Assembly (NCBI RefSeq): GCF_044923475.1
Contig: NZ_CP137338.1
Span: 4,216,001 to 4,280,000 of the forward strand
Origin: JAAURS01 sp044923475
GTDB lineage: Bacteria; Cyanobacteriota; Cyanobacteriia; Thermosynechococcales; Thermosynechococcaceae
Reading direction: 5' to 3'
Length of the DNA stretch: 64,000 bases
The position numbers were made by a program, and so were the translations under genes. Shown piece by piece: positions 35,952 through 43,050 of the stretch. The number at the start of each line of letters is the position of its first letter. Position 1 is the first letter of the stretch. The notes beneath the pieces are model-generated. The model ran no database searches. It was not told the DNA's origin and saw only the letters and a list, made by a program, of their open reading frames with translations.

Positions 35952-38900
35952 TTAAACGGCAGCGTTCAACTGTTGTTGATTCAAATAGAAATACTGCCCT
36001 CGACGGGCCATCAACTCATCGTGAGTCCCTTGCTCGACCAACACCCCGCGATCTAAGACCAGAATGAGATCGGCGCTGCGAACGGTCGAAAGCCGATGGG
36101 CGATCGCGAGGGTGGTTCGATTGTTGAGGATGGTCTTGAGGTTGGTCTGAATGATGCGCTCGGACTCGGTATCGAGGCTGCTGGTGGCTTCGTCTAAGAT
36201 GAGCAGGCGCGGGTTGCCCAAGAGGGCGCGGGCGATCGCCAGTCGCTGTCGCTGTCCGCCAGAAATCATACCGCCGCCTTCACCAATGGGGGTTTCGTAT
36301 TTGAGGGGAAGTTCGTTGATAAACAGATCGGCTCCGGCTTGTCGCGCGGCTTCTCGAATCTCTTCCATCGTGGCACCGGGGCGAGCGAGGCAGATATTTT
36401 CGCGAATGGTACCTCCAAACAAAAAAGTTTCTTGATCGACCACGCCGACCTGAGGGCGCAGGGAAGATTTGGAAATCGCGCTCAAATCGTGACCGTCAAT
36501 CAGAATCCGACCGCTGTTCAAGGGATACAGCCCCAGCAGCAGCTTGGCTAACGTCGTCTTGCCGGAGCCGCTGCGTCCCACGATCGCCACGGTTTGTCCG
36601 GGTTGCACCTCAAAGGAAATATTCTCTAAGGTATTGCGATCGCTCTCAGCGTTATAGCGAAACGTCACCTGCTGAAACGCGATGTGCCCCCGTACGGGCG
36701 GTAGCGAGGGCATCCGCAACGCCTGCTCGTCTTCTTCTGGAGGGGTATCGAGCACGTCATTGAGGCGTTCCACAGCAATGGCGACTTCTTGAAAATCGTT
36801 CCACAGGGCAACCAACCGCTCAAAAGGGCTAAAAACATTACCTAGAAGCATGTTAAAGGCAAAAAGCTGACCGATGCTGAGCTGGTCGTTAATTACCTGC
36901 CAAACCCCAAACAAAAAAATGAGCCGCGTTCCCGTGTTTTCCAGAACCTCATTAACGAGCGTGAGTCGTTCGCGCAGCAGTTGCCCTGAAAAGTTCGTTC
37001 GAATCGATTGATTGAAGAGTTCCTCCCAGCGCCAGCGCACGAGTCGCTCGATTCCGAGGGATTTAATCGTCGTTACCCCCGTCAGTGCCTCAATCAGATA
37101 GCTTCCTTCTTTCGTTTTAGCGTTAAAAATCTCGCGAGACGCCTGCTTCAAAAATGGGGTCGTAATCAGCGTGACGGTTGCCAAAACCGGAAAAAGCACC
37201 GCTGCCGTTAATGCCAACTGCCAGCTATACCAAAACATCAGCCCGAAGTAGACAAATACCATGAGCAGGTCGATGAGGGTGAGAACGGCATCGCTAGACA
37301 GAAACCGGCGAATGGTTCGGTTTTCACCGACCCGAGAGGTAATATCGCCCACGTAGCGGGTATCGAAATATCGTTGGGGCAGTCGAAACGCATGGGCAAT
37401 AAACCCCACGGCCAGGGACAAATCGACGCGATTGGCCGTATGAAACAGGAGATACCGCCTCAAGCTCCGCATGAATATCCCAAATAGACTGAAAATTAAC
37501 AGCCCCGTCCCCGCTGCAAAAAACGTCGAGGTGCTGCGCTCCACCACCACTCGGTCTAGCAAGATCTGGGTAAAAATAGGCGTACATAATCCAAAGACTT
37601 GAATCAGCAGCGACGCCAGCAATACTTCTACAAAGACCCATTTGTAGGGCTTCAGTAACGCGACAAACCGCCATAGGTTGGACTGGGCTTCCGGGGCGTG
37701 CTGAAAGGCTTGGGTGGGTTGGAGTAGTAGGGTATAGCCCGTCCACCCTTTCTGAAACTGCTCGCGGGAAAACTTGCGCCGACCCAAGGCCGGATCCGAG
37801 ACCGTCACGCTATTACGATTGATGGCGTAGACCGCAATGTAGTGGTTGCCCTCCCAGTGGACGATCGCCGGAAGCGGCTGCTTTGCCAGACTTTCCAAAC
37901 TCCCCTTCACGGGCCGCGTGGCAAACCCGATACTTTCTGCTGCTGTCACGAGGCCCAACAGAGAGGCCCCATCGCGATCGACGTTGGCTAAAGGGCGGAG
38001 CTGATGGATGCTAAACTGCTTGCCCCAGTAGCGACCGACCATCGCCAAGCAGGCAACGCCGCAGTCCGACATGCTTTGCTGCTTCACAAACGGATAGCGT
38101 TGGGTGAGTTGCTGCCACCAATGTCCTAGCTTCACCGCTGGACTGGGGAAATAAACCTGAGGTACCCGATCCTGCGGGAGCGCCGGAAGCGTCGCTGGGG
38201 TAGAGAATCCGGCGAACGGAGCACTTACAGCAGTATCTGCCGCTGGCGCAGCCAGACTTGGCAGCGGCTGTGCTTGTCTTGGCGCTGCAGATGTCTCGCG
38301 ATCGCGCATCTGCTCGAGGACTTCGCTCGGCAAGCGATAGAGTTCTGTCGGTCGGACCACCTGCCACCGACCGGAACCTCGCTCGGCACCGTACAAGCTG
38401 CCGCTGAGGAGACGCTGACCGGATGGCCCCGCTATTTCGCCTTGGCGAATCAGCCAGATCTGCGCGGAGTCGGCCAATGCAGTGAGATGGGTGCCAGGGG
38501 CCAGCATTTCGCGCTGGAGAGCGCTGAGTAATTCCCATAGCTGCGATCGCGATAAATCTCGAAACTGTTTGTGCTGGAAAAACAACAGCAGCAGATCTCG
38601 ATAGCGCGCTTGCTCGCAGAGGCGATCGCGAATCTGCGGGTATTGCTGCCAAAGCTGCTGCAAACAATCCTGGGTTAGATATCCCAATTGCGCGCCTCGA
38701 GCGGCCCGCACCCCATAGGGCTGTAGGTTTAGTTCTGGGAACAAAGAGGCTTCGCCCAAAGGCGTACCGCTGGCCAGAGAAATGACTAAATTTCCCTCGC
38801 CGTCGATCAGGCGAACCCTCCCCGACAAAATAATGTATAGCCCGACCGGCCCGACCAACGTTTCCCATAGGATCTGGCCTGCGGTCGGTTCCGTGCGGCG

Positions 38901-39002
38901 CATGGATTTCAAGCAAAATGCGAGGTCTTCTTCAGAAAGGGTTTCGCCTAAAGCTTCGCAAATTTGCACGCTAAAGTCTGACACTGGCACAAACGCTTTC
39001 AA
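35952..39002 (-). CDS. peptidase C39-containing ABC exporter with N-terminal cNMP-binding-like domains
   Basis: 1016 aa; TTG start with AAAGG 8-9 nt upstream. In order: a cyclic-nucleotide-binding-like domain (about 10-130, GLYIILSGRVRLIDGEGNLVISL, GTPLGEASLF) and a second weak copy (about 150-235); C39 peptidase (about 305-430) with Cys in QSMSDCGVACLAMVG, His in EGNHYIAVY, Asp in VSDPALG; six-helix ABC membrane domain (about 440-735); ATPase with GRSGSGKTT, ISGGQRQRLAIARALL and LLILDEATSSLD. Such PCAT exporters cleave after a double-glycine leader and export the peptide. The two GG precursors across the divergent promoter are its expected substrates. HetC-like architecture; no heterocyst role implied. 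Confidence 0.92.
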   Translation of the reverse strand: MKAFVPVSDFSVQICEALGETLSEEDLAFCLKSMRRTEPTAGQILWETLVGPVGLYIILSGRVRLIDGEGNLVISLASGTPLGEASLFPELNLQPYGVRAARGAQLGYLTQDCLQQLWQQYPQIRDRLCEQARYRDLLLLFFQHKQFRDLSRSQLWELLSALQREMLAPGTHLTALADSAQIWLIRQGEIAGPSGQRLLSGSLYGAERGSGRWQVVRPTELYRLPSEVLEQMRDRETSAAPRQAQPLPSLAAPAADTAVSAPFAGFSTPATLPALPQDRVPQVYFPSPAVKLGHWWQQLTQRYPFVKQQSMSDCGVACLAMVGRYWGKQFSIHQLRPLANVDRDGASLLGLVTAAESIGFATRPVKGSLESLAKQPLPAIVHWEGNHYIAVYAINRNSVTVSDPALGRRKFSREQFQKGWTGYTLLLQPTQAFQHAPEAQSNLWRFVALLKPYKWVFVEVLLASLLIQVFGLCTPIFTQILLDRVVVERSTSTFFAAGTGLLIFSLFGIFMRSLRRYLLFHTANRVDLSLAVGFIAHAFRLPQRYFDTRYVGDITSRVGENRTIRRFLSSDAVLTLIDLLMVFVYFGLMFWYSWQLALTAAVLFPVLATVTLITTPFLKQASREIFNAKTKEGSYLIEALTGVTTIKSLGIERLVRWRWEELFNQSIRTNFSGQLLRERLTLVNEVLENTGTRLIFLFGVWQVINDQLSIGQLFAFNMLLGNVFSPFERLVALWNDFQEVAIAVERLNDVLDTPPEEDEQALRMPSLPPVRGHIAFQQVTFRYNAESDRNTLENISFEVQPGQTVAIVGRSGSGKTTLAKLLLGLYPLNSGRILIDGHDLSAISKSSLRPQVGVVDQETFLFGGTIRENICLARPGATMEEIREAARQAGADLFINELPLKYETPIGEGGGMISGGQRQRLAIARALLGNPRLLILDEATSSLDTESERIIQTNLKTILNNRTTLAIAHRLSTVRSADLILVLDRGVLVEQGTHDELMARRGQYFYLNQQQLNAAV

Positions 39003-39005
39003 CCC

Positions 39006-39383
39006 TCAACCTTTACGTCTTTCAACAAACGGCCAGTTGAACTCTGGAATCGTCGCTGGGTTGAGATCCCGAATCAAAATTTTTGAGGACCGATGACTCT
39101 CCCCCTTCTCGGCTGGCGTAGCATTTGCCGTTCGCGTGGATAGGCCCATTTGCTGAAGCAGTCGATTGATGTGGCGATCGCTCACCTCAATACCCAACTC
39201 TTTGGCTAAGTGGTACCGCAACCACCCCGCCGTCCATCGCTTAAACGGGTAACCATAAGTTTGAGGGCTTTGTTTGACCAAGTTACTTAGATAGGCTACG
39301 TACTCATCTGTAATGACCTTGGGCCGTCCGATTGGCTGCATATTCCAAGCCAAGGTCTTTGCTGTTTTTTTCTGGCGTTTCAC
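39006..39383 (-). CDS. small winged-helix protein heading the export operon
   Basis: 125 aa, GTG start. Residues about 15-95 match the helix-turn-helix/winged-helix domain of IS630-type transposases (GRPKVITDEYVAYLSNLVKQ, GWLRYHLAKELGIEVSDRHINRLLQQMGL), but there is no following DDE catalytic domain: it ends SSKILIRDLNPATIPEFNWPF before the stop. Its stop is 3 bp before the exporter start and the spacing suggests translational coupling. It may be a domesticated DNA-binding regulator of the locus, or a short transposase remnant; I favour the former because of its intact frame and operon position. Confidence 0.6.
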   Translation of the reverse strand: MKRQKKTAKTLAWNMQPIGRPKVITDEYVAYLSNLVKQSPQTYGYPFKRWTAGWLRYHLAKELGIEVSDRHINRLLQQMGLSTRTANATPAEKGESHRSSKILIRDLNPATIPEFNWPFVERRKG

Positions 39384-39804
39384 TGAAGCAAATCTCCCAT
39401 AGAATAGCCCTACGCCCCCTTCGTCTCAGATATGGCTATCTTAACCGCCTCTTAGAAGATAAGTCACAAACAAGCTGGAGCGAATTTTTCAACGTGACTA
39501 CTTTTTAAGTAAGACGCTTGTTTGTCCTCAACAAGCTGTAGCAAACGATCGCAGTCCGTAATAGATACAAATCCTTGGAAAACTCTTTGAAGGGGATATA
39601 TACCAAAGCTTGAATCGTAGCAATGTCAAGCAACGAGCGGGCACTGAGTCCTGTCTTTATGTCCGAGTTTATGTCCGAAAAAGAGTTCGAATGGGCTTGA
39701 TAGATCTTGGTTGAGTGAATACCATGCAGCATACAGTTCCATAAATTACGAGTCTTTTTCCAGAGTGGAAAGGGGATCGGCTGATTTTAATAGGAGAACT
39801 AAAA
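39384..39804. promoter_or_regulatory. divergent control region of the peptide locus, with 10-bp dyad
   Basis: No gene is supported here. ACAAACAAGC (39466-39475) and GCTTGTTTGT (39516-39525) are a perfect 10-bp inverted repeat. Between them lies a second short dyad, TACTTTTTAAGTA (39500-39512). A near-direct repeat (CAAGCTGGAGCGAA / CAAGCTGTAGCAAA) flanks it. This is a plausible operator for the wHTH protein, controlling both the exporter operon and the precursor genes. Promoter elements are not certain. Confidence 0.55.
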
Positions 39805-40062
39805 ATGGCTAATATTACACTTGTCGATTTGCAACTTGCAGGCTCTGGGTTGTTTTCAGGTTCTGAGAGCTTCATCGATTCTATGCAAGGTCTATCGGAA
39901 AACGAACTGAAGCTGACGTTAGGAGGCAGCGGAAAGTACGGTAGAGGTAGCGGCAGTGGCAGCGGTGGCGGCAGTGGCAGTGGCGGCTACGGCAGCGGTA
40001 AAGGTAGTGGCAGTGGCAGTGGCAGTGGCGGCTACGGCTGTGGCTGTGGATACCACTGCTAA
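39805..40062 (+). CDS. double-glycine precursor peptide 1 (Gly/Ser/Cys-rich core)
   Basis: 85 aa; SD AGGAG 9 nt upstream. Leader residues 1-41 end in the double glycine LTLGG; the leader matches that of the next peptide (LQLAGSGLF...ESFIDSMQGLSENELKLTLGG), a cyanobacterial C39-exporter-type leader. The predicted 44-residue core is almost only Gly (about half) and Ser (11), with Tyr and Lys, and ends YGCGCGYHC with three Cys. Ser are candidate sites for phosphorylation and elimination to dehydroalanine, and the Cys for thioether rings, by the downstream kinase and HopA1 protein. This is inferred from context; no YcaO or radical SAM genes are nearby. Confidence 0.82.
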   Translation: MANITLVDLQLAGSGLFSGSESFIDSMQGLSENELKLTLGGSGKYGRGSGSGSGGGSGSGGYGSGKGSGSGSGSGGYGCGCGYHC

Positions 40063-40083
40063 ACGTCAAAATTTTTGTATAGC

Positions 40084-40120
40084 ACAGTAAAGGGCTTTGG
40101 CTCTTTACTGTTTCTTTGTT
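40084..40120 (+). terminator. intrinsic terminator after precursor 1
   Basis: ACAGTAAAG (40084-40092) pairs with CTTTACTGT (40103-40111), with inner GGC/GCT partly pairing, followed by TTTCTTTGTT. It lies between the first precursor and the second, and probably lets most transcripts stop so that precursor is made in excess. Confidence 0.75.
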
Positions 40121-40148
40121 AAACCCTTTTTACTCGGGAAATATAAAT

Positions 40149-40430
40149 ATGTCTGAGATTTCTATTCATGACTTGAGGATTGCCGGTTCGGGCTTATTTG
40201 CAGATCCTGAAAACTTTATTGGCTCTATGCAAGACCTATCAGAAAATGAGCTAAAAATGACTCTTGGCGGAAAGAAGGCTGGTAAGAGTAAAAAGTCGAG
40301 CGGCCATAGCAGCAACAGTAACAGCAGCAACAATAATTGTTATTGCTGTTATGGCGATGGTGGCACGGGCGGCGGTCACACGGGCGGCGGTCACACGGGC
40401 GGCGGTCACACGGGCGGCGGTGGAAACTAA
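40149..40430 (+). CDS. double-glycine precursor peptide 2 (Lys/Ser/Asn/Cys, then GGGHT repeats)
   Basis: 93 aa from ATG 40149 (MSEISIHDLRIAGSG); an in-frame ATG upstream at 40116 gives no SD. Leader 1-41 ends MTLGG and is clearly paralogous to that of peptide 1. The 52-residue core has three parts: basic/Ser (KKAGKSKKSSGHSSNSNSSN), a Cys cluster (NNNCYCCYGDG), and GGGHT repeated three times ending GGGGN. Thr and Ser are possible dehydration sites and the three Cys possible ring partners. His-rich repeats could bind metal. Different chemistry from peptide 1, though the same leader machinery would serve both. Confidence 0.82.
   Translation: MSEISIHDLRIAGSGLFADPENFIGSMQDLSENELKMTLGGKKAGKSKKSSGHSSNSNSSNNNCYCCYGDGGTGGGHTGGGHTGGGHTGGGGN
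40364..40428 (+). repeat. 15-bp tandem repeat in precursor 2
   Basis: Four tandem copies of CACGGGCGGCGGTCA-type units encode (T/H)GGG repeats. The near-identity at DNA level shows recent expansion; copy number may vary in a population. Confidence 0.8.
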
Positions 40431-40465
40431 GCGTTTTTACCAATAGATTGCTGTAGCTTGCCAGC

Positions 40466-40495
40466 AAGCACCTGAATATTAGGTGCTTCGTTTCT
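40466..40495 (+). terminator. intrinsic terminator after precursor 2
   Basis: AAGCACCT (40466-40473) pairs perfectly with AGGTGCTT (40481-40488), 7-nt loop, then CGTTTCTATTC. It lies between the second precursor and the kinase gene, limiting transcription of the modification enzymes relative to the precursors. Confidence 0.7.
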
Positions 40496-40549
40496 ATTCA
40501 TGAGAGCTGGCGCTAAACCAAGCCTCTATTTGAAAGAGCCAACCGCCCC

Positions 40550-41737
40550 ATGACTTTTCTATTGAGTTCGGAAAATATATTTGATTATCTCGTCCGGTTC
40601 AACCTTTGTGCGGTGGAAGATCGTTCGGCGATCCAAGTGACCGCAAAGGAGTATAAAAACTTTAATTTATTGGTCAATCTAGGAAATCGACGATCGCTCC
40701 TAGTCAAGCAAGAGCGTCCGAACGCTCAGAAGAACGAGCGCAATGCACTCTGGCATGAATGGCGCGTTTGCGAGTTTGTTCGACATTTTCCAGAGCTTCA
40801 ACATCTCGAATCTTCGCTTTCAGAGGTCGTTCACTTTGATTTAGAGAATTCTATTATCGTTCTCAATTATTTTGAGAACTACAGCGACTGCGCTCGGTTC
40901 TATGCCGATCGCCAAAATCAATTTTTTCCAACGGCGATCGCCGCCTCTCTCGGTACGACCCTTGCAACGCTTCACAAAAGTACCTTTGCATCCCAATCCT
41001 ACCGAGCGTTTTTAACCCAATCTCCCACTCCTGGAGATTCCGCGAACGTTCGGACTCCAAATTTTTTAAGGGGATTAGAGCGAGTAGGACCCGGTCTTTT
41101 TAGCAGAATCTCGACCGATGGGATTGAGTTCTGGAAGCTTTACCAGCGCTATGAAAGTCTGCATCAGTCGATGGTCGGCCTTTGCGAGACGTTCGATCCG
41201 TGCTGTCTCACCCATAACGATCTGGGGCTGCGGAATATTTTGATCGATCTCAGTTGGAATACCTCTCCTGCAGAATCGCCAAACTCCGCTCCTATCGTGC
41301 GGCTGATCGATTGGGAGTTTTTTAGTTGGGGGGACCCTGCCTGCGATCTGGGAATGGTGTTGTCTGGCTATCTCAAAATTTGGTTGCGCAGCCTGGTGGT
41401 CAGTCGCGCGATCGACATTCAAATGGCACTGCGGCTTGCTACGACGCCCTTAGAAAAATTACAGCCTTCGATGGTGGCTCTCCTCAAAAGTTACACGACC
41501 AGCTTTCCAGAAATTCTAGAGCGACATCCTAACTTTTTGAGCCGAGTCATGCAGTTTACCGGACTCCTGCTGATCGAAAGAATTCAAGGAAAGCTAGAGC
41601 AACTCGATCCGTTTGACAACACCGGTATCTGCACGCTTCAGGTCGCCAAGGCGCTTTTGTGCAACTCAGAGCAATCCATCCTCAACGTTCTGGGTATCGC
41701 CAGTGCAGAAGCGATCGCGCGACCGATTCCGGCTTAG
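40550..41737 (+). CDS. APH-fold kinase of the peptide locus (class V lanthipeptide-type)
   Basis: 395 aa. Aminoglycoside phosphotransferase/choline kinase fold: possible beta-3 Lys (K53) and helix-C Glu (E70), catalytic loop HNDLGLRN (222-229), Mg loop IDWEFF (253-258) and GDPACDLG (261-268). Class V lanthipeptide systems of actinobacteria (lexapeptide, pristinin and cacaoidin type) use a stand-alone APH-like kinase to phosphorylate Ser/Thr of the precursor. The location, after two precursors and before a HopA1-domain gene, supports the same role. No SD is visible. Alternative: small-molecule or hygromycin-type kinase; the neighbours make this less likely. Confidence 0.8.
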   Translation: MTFLLSSENIFDYLVRFNLCAVEDRSAIQVTAKEYKNFNLLVNLGNRRSLLVKQERPNAQKNERNALWHEWRVCEFVRHFPELQHLESSLSEVVHFDLENSIIVLNYFENYSDCARFYADRQNQFFPTAIAASLGTTLATLHKSTFASQSYRAFLTQSPTPGDSANVRTPNFLRGLERVGPGLFSRISTDGIEFWKLYQRYESLHQSMVGLCETFDPCCLTHNDLGLRNILIDLSWNTSPAESPNSAPIVRLIDWEFFSWGDPACDLGMVLSGYLKIWLRSLVVSRAIDIQMALRLATTPLEKLQPSMVALLKSYTTSFPEILERHPNFLSRVMQFTGLLLIERIQGKLEQLDPFDNTGICTLQVAKALLCNSEQSILNVLGIASAEAIARPIPA

Positions 41738-41832
41738 CGGGATACCCCACCCAACCGAGCATTGCCATACCTCCCTCGCTCGAACATCGATAACATCAGA
41801 CAGTTGACCCTAGGACGCTCCAGCAAAATGCA

Positions 41833-42963
41833 ATGCAACGACCGAATTTTACCGATCGAACCTTCAATGCTCCCGCAGATCGGGTTCTCCAAGTTTTAGA
41901 GGATATTGCAAACCACGTTCGGATTCTGCCTAATTTTCACTTCAGTCATTCTCGCTACACTCCTCGAGCGCTCGAACCCGAACTTTTTAACAGCCTTCAG
42001 CAACTCTCAACGCAACACCAAGACGATTATTTAAGATGGCGGCTGGGGAGCTATCTGTTTAGCCTGTACGAAGGCGGAGGTAATCCCCTCCCGATCGAGC
42101 CGAGGGCCGAGGCTGCGAGTCTTTCCACTCCTCAGGATAGGCCATTTCAGAACGCCGCATTGGGGGTGCATTCCCCCTTTTACGAGCGCCTGCACGCACG
42201 CAATACTGGCAAGGGATACTTTGACCCTAGGTGGCAAGTCCTGCGTCAAGAGCGGGACGGGCTTTTTGCCGTTCGCAAAGATGGACTGACGGTGCACGTT
42301 GGAGATCGCCACCTTCAAACGTCCACCATTGCCGCGGGCAATACCGTATCGATCCGCCTGCCCTCGAACTGTATAGAAAATGGATGCTATGTCGCGATCG
42401 GCAACGCGGGACCGTGTCAAAAAGACAGCTCAAACCCTGCCCCAAGGGTCGATCTTTTCTTCAACCTGAACCTTGAGGGCGTCATCGACGGCATGCAGTA
42501 TTTCACAAATGCCCTTAACGACCTCAATTTGCCCTTCACCTTTGCCGTTCCCTACGACGAAGAACGGTGTAGAGAAGCCCGTATTGCTGCCACCCTTACA
42601 ATTCACAAGGGCGACTACCAAGCCATTCAACCCATCCTGGCTCGGTTTTGGATCGGTCACGCCGACCGATTTCGGCCAGAGGTTCCCTTGTTTAGCAAAA
42701 CGCTAGTCCCTGGCCTAGCGCTAGCGGAACAGCCCCTCCATCCCTTTATTCCTCAAGAAAACTTTGGGATGAATCGGTTTCAAATTATTGCCGCAGGAGC
42801 GATCGACGCTTGGAGACAGAAAAAGACCTCCTCCTCAGAGCGAGAAGCTTTCATCCTAAAAAGCTTTCGCAACCATCAGGTAGACCTGCGTTATCCTTAC
42901 CTCAACAACCCTTCCCTCAATCACGAGGAAGATGACGGTTATTCCTTCGCAATCCATTCCTGA
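41833..42963 (+). CDS. HopA1-domain protein, putative phospho-Ser/Thr lyase of the peptide locus
   Basis: 376 aa. The C-terminal two thirds match the HopA1 family: GNTVSIRLPSN, GCYVAIGNAG (185-193), RVDLFFNLNLEGVI, NDLNLPFTFAVPYDE, RFRPEVPLFSKTLVPGLALAEQP (280-301) and ENFGMNRFQIIAAGA (309-323). In class V lanthipeptide pathways the HopA1-like protein is the lyase that eliminates phosphate to form dehydroalanine or dehydrobutyrine. It follows the kinase by 95 bp on the same strand and is the last gene of the plus-strand set. The assignment as lyase is by homology class and context, not catalytic-residue proof. Confidence 0.83.
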   Translation: MQRPNFTDRTFNAPADRVLQVLEDIANHVRILPNFHFSHSRYTPRALEPELFNSLQQLSTQHQDDYLRWRLGSYLFSLYEGGGNPLPIEPRAEAASLSTPQDRPFQNAALGVHSPFYERLHARNTGKGYFDPRWQVLRQERDGLFAVRKDGLTVHVGDRHLQTSTIAAGNTVSIRLPSNCIENGCYVAIGNAGPCQKDSSNPAPRVDLFFNLNLEGVIDGMQYFTNALNDLNLPFTFAVPYDEERCREARIAATLTIHKGDYQAIQPILARFWIGHADRFRPEVPLFSKTLVPGLALAEQPLHPFIPQENFGMNRFQIIAAGAIDAWRQKKTSSSEREAFILKSFRNHQVDLRYPYLNNPSLNHEEDDGYSFAIHS

Positions 42964-43016
42964 AATCGCGCAGTCCTCGGCATTGCGATTTTTATTCTTT
43001 ATGCGTTCGGGATCTC

Positions 43017-43044
43017 GGAAGGGCGCGAGTTCTCGCGCCCTTCC
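43017..43044. terminator. bidirectional hairpin between hopA1-like gene and EF-G gene
   Basis: GGAAGGGCGCGA and TCGCGCCCTTCC pair perfectly (12 bp) with a GTTC loop, lying between two convergent genes. Very stable GC-rich stem, but without a T run on either side; probably ends both transcripts. Confidence 0.65.
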
Positions 43045-43050
43045 AATCCG

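Noticed and set aside
39505..39875. Minus-strand ORFs across the divergent control region
   Set aside because: No SD, no similarity, and they overlap the precursor start and dyad.
39805..40062. Microcin B17-like (azole-forming) reading of the Gly/Ser/Cys core
   Set aside because: No YcaO or dehydrogenase gene nearby; the kinase plus HopA1 pair fits dehydration and thioether chemistry better.
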